NCBI GenBank assembly: GCA_005878415.1
Contig: VBMM01000148.1
Span: 1-10,073 of the forward strand
Direction of reading: 5' to 3'
DNA: 10,073 bases
Source of the DNA: Methanobacteriota archaeon
GTDB lineage: Archaea > Thermoplasmatota > Thermoplasmata > RBG-16-68-12
In this document: positions 6,195-10,073 of the stretch, in pieces
Layout of the letters: each line of letters opens with the position of its first letter
Position numbering within the stretch: position 1 is the stretch's first letter
The notes under the pieces: model-generated
What the model saw: only the letters and a program-made list of their open reading frames with translations
Databases searched by the model: none
Told to the model about the DNA's origin: nothing
Position numbers and translations under genes: made by a program

Positions 6195-6833
6195 ATGACG
6201 ATGGCGCAACGCACAGAGCACGTCGGCGTCGTCGGCCGACGCGACCCGGACATGGACAAGGTCATGGCCAAGCTCGGCCCCATGCCGCGGATCCTCTGCT
6301 GGAAGTGCCGCAAGCTGACGCCGTTCGAACTCGATCACTGTCAGCACTGCGGATCGGCGTTCGCGGGAGGGACGGGAGGCGCGTACGGATCCGCTCGATC
6401 GGTCAACTCCCGGATCGGTCCCGTCGCACGAGGATCGTCGAAGGCCCGAGGACGAAACCTGACACAAATCTTCGAAGATCTCCAGCGCGTCCGTGAGATC
6501 GACGGACCTTCGAGGGGACGACAGAAGGCTGTGCCCCGGGGGAAGGAGGTATTCGTCGAGCTGTACCAGTGCCCCGCGTGCGGACGCATCGTGTCCGAGG
6601 AAGCGACCGATTGCGAGTGCGGCGTGCGATTCGGAGAACCGACCACGCTCACATTCGCATGTCCCGAGTGCGGATCGACGATGCCTTCAGGTTCGGGCGG
6701 GTGTCCGGTGTGTGGCGTGACCTTCGGTCCCTCCGGAGACCTCGACGTCTTCGTGTATTCGTGCCCCCGATGCGGGTCGCGCGTCGCGTCCGACCAAGCC
6801 CGCTGCTCCTGCGGCGTGTGGTTCGCCGAGTGA
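6195..6833 (+). CDS. Four-zinc-ribbon protein
   Basis: A 212-residue soluble protein with four zinc ribbons and no catalytic domain I can see. Cysteines: ribbon 1 C35/C38 with C49/C52; ribbon 2 C126/C129 with C140/C142; ribbon 3 C156/C159 with C170/C173; ribbon 4 C190/C193 with C204/C206. Each has exactly ten residues between the half-sites, and the second half-site alternates CX2C, CXC, CX2C, CXC. Ribbons 1 and 2 are joined by about 70 residues that are Gly/Ser/Arg-rich and contain a short helix (NLTQIFEDLQRVREID, 88-103). Such proteins usually bind nucleic acid or serve as protein-protein adaptors; the function here is unknown. Start uncertain: ATG 6195 has GGAAG four bases upstream, while ATGs at 6168, 6201 and 6252 are also in frame. 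It diverges from metG. Confidence 0.82.
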   Translation: MTMAQRTEHVGVVGRRDPDMDKVMAKLGPMPRILCWKCRKLTPFELDHCQHCGSAFAGGTGGAYGSARSVNSRIGPVARGSSKARGRNLTQIFEDLQRVREIDGPSRGRQKAVPRGKEVFVELYQCPACGRIVSEEATDCECGVRFGEPTTLTFACPECGSTMPSGSGGCPVCGVTFGPSGDLDVFVYSCPRCGSRVASDQARCSCGVWFAE

Positions 6834-6849
6834 CGCAACAAGTCTCAGA

Positions 6850-6880
6850 TTTGAGAACCGTCCAATAAGCGATTTATCAC
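6850..6880 (+). promoter_or_regulatory. Promoter of the 6938 gene with shared upstream element
   Basis: GATTTATC at 6871-6878 is the likely TATA element. Immediately before it, 6851-6870 reads as GAGAACCG followed by a CCAATAAGC segment and matches 8257-8276 at 16 of 20 positions. A TTAT in the TATA region falls in the same register in both copies, 23 bases from the element start. A short inverted repeat (TCTCA 6843-6847, TGAGA 6852-6856) overlaps its left end. The TATA lies about 63 bases before the ATG, leaving a leader of some 35 bases. Confidence 0.5.
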
Positions 6881-6899
6881 CCGAACGCGTGATTTGTTC

Positions 6900-6937
6900 C
6901 GTCGACGGATTCGCACCCGTCGAGAGGAATCGAACCC
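6900..6937 (+). repeat. Imperfect tandem repeat abutting the 6938 start
   Basis: Two units of about 19 bases (6900-6918 and 6918-6937) both begin CGTCGA, then read GGATTCGCACCC and GGAATCGAACCC respectively. The second carries one extra base and ends directly at the ATG. The first unit plus the head of the second also forms a hairpin with a perfect 7-bp stem (TCGACGG 6902-6908, CCGTCGA 6917-6923; loop 8). The second unit contains the purine-rich GAGAGGA at 6922-6928, which could be the ribosome-binding site ten bases before the ATG. Confidence 0.6.
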
Positions 6938-7231
6938 ATGATGAAGCCAAGACGCCCGCGCATCGCGACGAAGAAGACGTACTACCTCGTCCTCTGGTGG
7001 ATGTCCCAGACGCCGTACGCGGCGATCTTTGAGAACGAGGTGGCGGCGGAGGCCGCGGCGAATGTCCGCAACGCCCTCATGGTCGCGATCTCGGGCCGAG
7101 ACATCAAGGTCGATCAGGTCTTGGATTGGTACCGGCGAGACGACTCCGGGCGGCCGATGCCCGCGGAGTGGCGCGATCTCGTCGGGCAGATCCACGTCCC
7201 GTGGCTCGCGAAGCCCAAGCTCGCCCTTTGA
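6938..7231 (+). CDS. Small hypothetical protein, 97 residues
   Basis: I do not recognise this protein. It starts with a basic stretch (MMKPRRPRIATKK) followed by an aromatic strand YYLVLWWMSQTPYAAIF (15-31), a long alanine-rich helix VAAEAAANVRNALMVAISG (35-53), a strand with DIKVDQVLDWYRRD (55-68), and a C-terminal segment rich in Trp and Pro (VPWLAKPKLAL). It has no cysteines, signal peptide or membrane helix. The pattern suggests a compact alpha/beta protein, perhaps nucleic-acid binding given its basic N-terminus; that is speculation. Coding is supported by its own promoter, a plausible GAGAGGA ribosome-binding site and codon use like its neighbours. Two ATGs stand in tandem (6938 and 6941). 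Confidence 0.72.
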   Translation: MMKPRRPRIATKKTYYLVLWWMSQTPYAAIFENEVAAEAAANVRNALMVAISGRDIKVDQVLDWYRRDDSGRPMPAEWRDLVGQIHVPWLAKPKLAL

Positions 7232-7332
7232 TCTCCGCCGCGTGCCGGAACTGCGCCGAGCAGGCAAGGGCCTTCCCCTCCGGGGCGGTGTCCGAATGCC
7301 TTCTACCCGTCCTCCATGGGGCCGAGGTCTTT

Positions 7333-7350
7333 CCTATCAATTCGGATAGG
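7333..7350. repeat. Short inverted repeat before the 7398 promoter
   Basis: CCTATC at 7333-7338 and GATAGG at 7345-7350 form a perfect 6-bp inverted repeat with a 6-base spacer, ending 11 bases before the TATA-like CGACTATAGC. It could be an operator. It could also be the end of a transcript from the gene ending at 7231, but no T-run follows. The rest of the 166-base gap (7232-7397) shows nothing I can assign. Confidence 0.3.
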
Positions 7351-7360
7351 CGGGACCAAA

Positions 7361-7370
7361 CGACTATAGC
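7361..7370 (+). promoter_or_regulatory. TATA element of the zinc-ribbon membrane gene
   Basis: CGACTATAGC is centred about 32 bases before the ATG at 7398, the leaderless or short-leader distance seen at other promoters here. This spacing favours ATG 7398 over the in-frame ATG at 7377, which would lie before the expected transcription start. Confidence 0.45.
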
Positions 7371-7397
7371 CTCAGAATGCGGGAGCCAGAGGAGGCT

Positions 7398-7865
7398 ATG
7401 GCGCAGCCCCAATCGCTCGTCGCCGAGTGCCCGACGTGCAAAGCCGTCGTCCCAATGGACGCGACCGAGTGCCCGCAATGCGGCGAGCTCTTTGAGATGG
7501 AAGCGGTCGCATCGGAGCCCGTCCGGGAGGGGCCCGCCGACACCGCCGAACCCGCGGCGGAAGAGGCCGACGAGGAGACCGGCGAATCGAAGTCCGGGTT
7601 CCGCGAGAAGTTCTTGTTCTACACCGGGATTTTCTTGATCCTCCTCGGCGGTCCCGGGATCGCGCTCGGCTCCTGGCTTCACGACGTGCTCCGGATCGGC
7701 TTCGGTGAGTTCAACGCCTTCGACGCGTTTGGTTCGTGGAACCGGCTCGTGACCGCGATTGGCCTGATCGTCCTGATTGTCGGCATCGTGTTCCTCATCC
7801 TCTCGCTGCGGTTCTCGCGCCCCTCCGATGTCGAGAAGGACCTGAGCGCGCTGCGCGGGTCGTGA
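7398..7865 (+). CDS. Zinc-ribbon membrane protein
   Basis: A 155-residue protein with an N-terminal zinc ribbon (C11, C14, C25, C28; CX2C-X10-CX2C), an acidic Ala/Glu/Pro-rich linker (about 34-66), then two membrane helices: about 72-95 (FLFYTGIFLILLGGPGIALGS) and about 117-138 (LVTAIGLIVLIVGIVFLIL). The loop between them is 20 residues, aromatic and Gly-rich. A short charged tail ends the protein. By the positive-inside rule both ends, including the ribbon, probably face the cytoplasm. Proteins of this build are common and mostly uncharacterised in archaea. GGAGG lies two bases before the ATG, too close to act as a normal Shine-Dalgarno site, so the start rests on the TATA spacing. The ribbon spacing equals that of the 6195 protein. 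Confidence 0.83.
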   Translation: MAQPQSLVAECPTCKAVVPMDATECPQCGELFEMEAVASEPVREGPADTAEPAAEEADEETGESKSGFREKFLFYTGIFLILLGGPGIALGSWLHDVLRIGFGEFNAFDAFGSWNRLVTAIGLIVLIVGIVFLILSLRFSRPSDVEKDLSALRGS

Positions 7866-7895
7866 CGATTCCGCCTTCCGGCGCGACGCGCACCC

Positions 7896-7910
7896 CTATA
7901 TCATTAAATA
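7896..7910 (+). promoter_or_regulatory. TATA element of the TRAM gene
   Basis: An AT-rich CTATATCATTAAATA stands out in GC-rich sequence about 50 bases before the ATG at 7955. It is followed by ACCGTACAA, which partly resembles the ACCGTNNAA core of the element shared by 6851 and 8257, although here the core lies downstream of the TATA and not upstream. Confidence 0.5.
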
Positions 7911-7954
7911 CCGTACAACGTGATGCGAAGCGCACGGCGGGGGAGCCTCGCCGC

Positions 7955-8188
7955 ATGGAGTATCAGATGTCGTATTCGGGCTCTGGCCTCCGACCTTCGA
8001 ACCTTCCGGTGGAGGAGGGGAAGGTCTACGAGGCGAAGATCGAGGACATCGGTCGAGAAGGCGATGGACTGGCGCGAATCCAGAACTTCGTGGTCTTCGT
8101 CCCCGGGACGAAGATCGGGGATCAGGTCAAGATCCGCATCACGAAGGTCCATCGCCGGATGGCGTTCGGAGAAGTCATCCGCGAATGA
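7955..8188 (+). CDS. Small TRAM-domain RNA-binding protein
   Basis: A 77-residue protein that is almost entirely a TRAM domain, a beta-barrel RNA-binding module also found in tRNA-modifying enzymes. The diagnostic run covers VYEAKIEDIGREGDGLARI (24-42), NFVVFVPGTKIGDQVKIRITKV (44-65) and the end strand AFGEVI (70-75). A Ser/Tyr-rich N-terminal tail of about 18 residues precedes it. Archaeal stand-alone TRAM proteins are known RNA chaperones, cold-responsive in methanogens, so a general role in RNA folding or translation is likely (established for relatives, inferred here). ATG 7955 is taken as the start; ATG 7967 is an in-frame alternative. It has its own AT-rich promoter. Confidence 0.9.
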   Translation: MEYQMSYSGSGLRPSNLPVEEGKVYEAKIEDIGREGDGLARIQNFVVFVPGTKIGDQVKIRITKVHRRMAFGEVIRE

Positions 8189-8250
8189 TGTCGCGTCAGG
8201 GCGGGGAGAGGAGAGAGGGGGCGCAGCGCGAGCCCGATAGGGGCGCCCCG

Positions 8251-8279
8251 GGAGCTTCGAAAACCGTATAATAAGCTCC
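8251..8279. promoter_or_regulatory. Inverted repeat enclosing a TATA-like core, possible operator
   Basis: GGAGCTT at 8251-8257 and AAGCTCC at 8273-8279 form a perfect 7-bp inverted repeat with a 15-base spacer that contains GTATAAT (8266-8272). The spacer also holds most of the element shared with 6851-6870. The symmetry and position suggest a binding site for a dimeric regulator of the surface-protein gene. A 10-bp palindrome GGGGCGCCCC (8240-8249) lies directly before it and a purine run lies at 8203-8221. Confidence 0.45.
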
Positions 8280-8287
8280 TTATATCC
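8257..8287 (+). promoter_or_regulatory. Promoter of the surface-protein gene
   Basis: Two TATA-like elements occur: GTATAAT at 8266-8272, inside the shared element, and CTTATATCC at 8279-8287. The second occupies the same register relative to the shared element as the TATA at 6871, so it is the better candidate. It is centred about 36 bases before the GTG start, and GGGAGGA at 8306-8312 is a good ribosome-binding site six bases before that GTG. Confidence 0.55.
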
Positions 8288-8318
8288 GCCGCCCCCCATC
8301 GACTCGGGAGGACGGTCC

Positions 8319-9407
8319 GTGGCTGCTTCCCGCAGGCTGGTCCGTGCGTTCGCGGCGACGTCGGTATTCGCGCTCGTATTCGCAACGGCAATCGTGGTTC
8401 GGGCCGCGTCCGATGCGCGCCTGTTTCCGACCGACACGGATTCCGACGGAGACGGGGTCCCCGATGCAATCGAGCTGGCGACCCAGCGTCTCGTCTCCTC
8501 GCCGAGGGAATCGGGCAGCGAATTTCTCGTCACGAGCGTGCTCGCGAGCCCGGGCCTTCAAGACCAGTTCGGGGTCTCGTACAAGTCGGGCACGTTCGAC
8601 GTGTGGTATGCGAGCACGGAGGGGGCGTCGAGCGAATACCAGCTGGAGCTTCGCAATCTCGTGGAATGGGGCGATTCGAACCGAAACGAGCGGATCGACA
8701 CCGGCGAGGTCCTGCGCAATTTCACCCTGGGGGACGCGGCGTTCGGCGGCGTCCCCGTCGTTCGGTTCAACCGCACCGACCCGGACGGGGGCCGGGTGTT
8801 CAATTTCATCGTCCGAAGCCTCGGAGACGAGGTGACGTTGAATCTGACGATTGCTCAGCGGTTCATGCGCATCGCCAGTAACCGCGTCCTCACGCCGATG
8901 GAGATGAAGATGGGAATCGCGATCAGCCACAACCTCGTGAACCCCGGCGCGAGCGTGGGGATCGAGATGCAATTGGACACGGAAGGCGAATTCACGTACA
9001 GCGAGCGCAGCTGGGATGACGTCCACGCCTTCGCGCAGGGCGATGGCGCGGTGAATGTGACCGACGGACCTTCGGACCACCCGGCGACCGTGTTCTTCTC
9101 GTGGTCCAAGACGGCCATGGCGGATGGCCTCCCGGTGAATGCGACGGTCGTGAGTTCCGAGCCGGCGCCCGGCCGCTACGATCTGTACCTGGCCTATCCG
9201 CAGCAAGTCCCCTCCGCCGGGCGCGCGGGAATCGAACACGATCCGACGCTCGGCGTCGAGAGCGCGGTATACGCGCACATCCTGGGGACGCCTCCCGAGC
9301 TGCAAGCGGACCTCGTCCTCTATGCGGGGTCCTTTGCCGCGGTGGCGCTTCTCGTCGGGTTGACGATCGTGGCCGTGAACCGGCGCCGCAAGAAAGGCGA
9401 AAATTAG
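8319..9407 (+). CDS. Membrane-anchored surface protein with Ca-binding loops
   Basis: A 362-residue predicted exported protein. An N-terminal basic stretch and hydrophobic core (about 5-30) act as signal peptide or anchor, and a C-terminal helix (331-353, ending NRRRKKGEN) anchors it with the bulk outside. Just after the signal, DTDSDGDGVPDAIE (39-52) is a thrombospondin-3-type Ca loop. D119-x-N-x-N-x-R-x-D-x-x-E130 fits a 12-residue EF-hand loop. Five N-x-S/T sequons (N134, N151, N175, N246, N274) all lie in the external part, consistent with archaeal N-glycosylation. There are no cysteines. The rest looks like beta-sandwich segments without a recognised enzyme motif. Start: GTG 8319 with GGGAGGA six bases upstream; it places the signal peptide correctly. 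The ligand and function are unknown. Confidence 0.85.
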   Translation: MAASRRLVRAFAATSVFALVFATAIVVRAASDARLFPTDTDSDGDGVPDAIELATQRLVSSPRESGSEFLVTSVLASPGLQDQFGVSYKSGTFDVWYASTEGASSEYQLELRNLVEWGDSNRNERIDTGEVLRNFTLGDAAFGGVPVVRFNRTDPDGGRVFNFIVRSLGDEVTLNLTIAQRFMRIASNRVLTPMEMKMGIAISHNLVNPGASVGIEMQLDTEGEFTYSERSWDDVHAFAQGDGAVNVTDGPSDHPATVFFSWSKTAMADGLPVNATVVSSEPAPGRYDLYLAYPQQVPSAGRAGIEHDPTLGVESAVYAHILGTPPELQADLVLYAGSFAAVALLVGLTIVAVNRRRKKGEN

Positions 9408-9409
9408 GG

Positions 9410-9430
9410 CCGGAAGCCTTAACATTCCGG
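9410..9430. promoter_or_regulatory. Inverted repeat flanking the TATA of the 9456 gene
   Basis: CCGGAA at 9410-9415 and TTCCGG at 9425-9430 form a perfect 6-bp inverted repeat around the 9-base spacer GCCTTAACA, which is the likely TATA element (about 35 bases before the ATG at 9456). A protein bound here would block TBP, so a repressor operator is the natural reading. The winged-helix protein encoded in the same operon is the obvious candidate for an autoregulator. Confidence 0.45.
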
Positions 9431-9455
9431 TTCCTTACGCCTCCCCGCTGGTCCC

Positions 9456-9731
9456 ATGGTGGCCATCGAAAATGTGGTCCTCGCCGCCGTGTCCGTCTTC
9501 GCACTCGCACTGACGGTCATCTCCCTGTTCGCGTTCCGTCGGACGCGGGACGCGCACCTCCTCTTCTTGGCGGCGGCGTTCGGCGTCTTCTTCGTCAAGG
9601 GCATCGTCCTGACAATCGCCCTCTTCTCCGCCCCGCTCACCCTCGAGCAATACGGGCGGATCTTCGTGCTCTCCGGCGCGCTCGACCTCGTGATCCTCGG
9701 TTTGTTCTACGGGTTCACGTTGCGGCGGTGA
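9456..9731 (+). CDS. Three-helix membrane protein next to a regulator
   Basis: A 91-residue, strongly hydrophobic protein with three predicted transmembrane helices: about 7-27 (VLAAVSVFALALTVISLFAF), 34-57 (AHLLFLAAAFGVFFVKGIVLTIAL) and 68-88 (GRIFVLSGALDLVILGLFYGF). The first two are joined by a basic FRRTRD turn that should face the cytoplasm; the C-terminus is TLRR. It has no cysteines or catalytic motif. Small three-helix proteins beside winged-helix regulators recur in archaea (as I recall, the DUF7521-type proteins of haloarchaea); membership is inference. It probably shares an operon with the downstream gene, 16 bases away, and may be its membrane sensor or its target. Start: the ATG about 35 bases after the TATA. 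Confidence 0.75.
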   Translation: MVAIENVVLAAVSVFALALTVISLFAFRRTRDAHLLFLAAAFGVFFVKGIVLTIALFSAPLTLEQYGRIFVLSGALDLVILGLFYGFTLRR

Positions 9732-9747
9732 GCGCCGTTTGGCCTCG

Positions 9748-10073
9748 ATGGACGAGGAGATCCTGGCGGTCAAGACCCGGAGGGACCTGTACGAGTTCGT
9801 CCGGAAGAACCCGGGTTTCCACCTGCGCGAAGTGTCCCGCGCCCTCGACCTCTCGATCACGCTCGTCGATTACCACCTCCGGTTCCTGGAGAAGCACGAA
9901 CTCATCACCTCGGTGATGGACGGGGAGTACAAGCGGTTCTACCCGCGCTCCCAGCCCGGGCAGCCGGATGCGCGGCCCGCCCTCACGGACGCGGAGAAGC
10001 AGGTCCTCGCGTTCCTCCGCCAGCGGGTCCCGTTCCGCGTGATCGCGTACCTCATGGAGCATGAGGCCGGGAC
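9748..10073 (+). CDS. Winged-helix transcriptional regulator, 3' end outside window
   Basis: The first 108 residues are present; the reading frame runs open off the window edge. Residues about 5-65 form a complete winged helix-turn-helix of ArsR-like type: helix LYEFVRKNPGFHLREVSRAL, turn, recognition helix SITLVDYHLRFLEKHELI (36-53), and wing SVMDGEYKRFYP (55-66). After a Pro-rich linker (QPGQPDARPA), a second similar segment begins (LTDAEKQVLAFLRQRVPFRVIAYLMEHEAG, 79-108), suggesting two tandem winged-helix domains, as in several archaeal regulators. It has no sensor domain in the visible part. It lies 16 bases after the membrane-protein gene with no promoter between, so the two are likely co-transcribed. 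ATG 9748 is chosen because the first helix starts there. Confidence 0.86.
   Translation, partial: MDEEILAVKTRRDLYEFVRKNPGFHLREVSRALDLSITLVDYHLRFLEKHELITSVMDGEYKRFYPRSQPGQPDARPALTDAEKQVLAFLRQRVPFRVIAYLMEHEAG

Noticed and set aside
6900..6950. Possible minus-strand tRNA remnant
   Set aside because: The reverse complement contains GGGTTCGATTCC, like a T arm, but the flanking bases do not form a full T stem and no anticodon or D arm follows. The similarity comes from the local tandem repeat.
7232..7349. Short open frame or structured RNA between the 6938 and 7398 genes
   Set aside because: Frames here continue from the preceding gene in other phases without a convincing start, and only a tiny hairpin (CCCC-TCC-GGGG) is visible.

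Overview
The window is GC-rich archaeal chromosome, most likely from a member of the Thermoplasmatota. Three things point this way. The riboflavin genes are archaeal types: RibL-type FAD synthetase, archaeal RibC and archaeal RibH. Most genes are preceded by AT-rich TATA elements (TTTAA, TTTAT, TATAAT) 25-40 bases before the start codon and lack a Shine-Dalgarno site, as expected for leaderless or short-leader archaeal mRNAs. The accessory proteins (Roadblock/LC7, small TRAM, zinc-ribbon membrane proteins, tandem winged-helix regulator) are also typical archaeal ones. The assignment is inference; no rRNA is present.

Layout. (1) 105-2168, plus strand: a tightly overlapping riboflavin/FAD operon, ribB-ribL-ribC-ribH. 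Together these make 3,4-dihydroxy-2-butanone 4-phosphate, condense it to lumazine, dismutate lumazine to riboflavin, and adenylate FMN to FAD. Riboflavin kinase (ribK) and the GTP-derived branch are not in the window. (2) 2246-2605: a small Roadblock/LC7 protein with its own promoter, convergent with a PHP-domain phosphoesterase (2602-3264, minus) whose stop codon shares the same CTAG. (3) 3419-3859: an unassigned beta-rich protein, divergent from the PHP gene. (4) 3887-6022, minus: full-length methionyl-tRNA synthetase with a fused C-terminal tRNA-binding OB domain and a further tail. (5) 6195-8188, plus: a run of small genes, each apparently with its own promoter: a four-zinc-ribbon protein, a 97-residue orphan, a zinc-ribbon two-helix membrane protein and a TRAM RNA-binding protein. 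(6) 8319-9407: a predicted cell-surface protein with signal peptide, two Ca-binding loops, five N-glycosylation sequons and a C-terminal membrane anchor. (7) 9456 to the window end: a three-helix membrane protein followed by a winged-helix regulator cut off by the window edge.

Most of the window is housekeeping. No CRISPR array, transposon, tRNA, rRNA or obvious defence system is visible. The best candidates for something undescribed are regulatory. A 20-base element is shared by the promoters at 6851 and 8257. Inverted repeats flank the TATA boxes at 8251-8279 and 9410-9430. An imperfect tandem repeat lies just before the start codon at 6938. The four zinc ribbons of the 6195 protein have identical inner spacing and alternate their second knuckle between CX2C and CXC. 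No gene-free stretch exceeds 300 bases.
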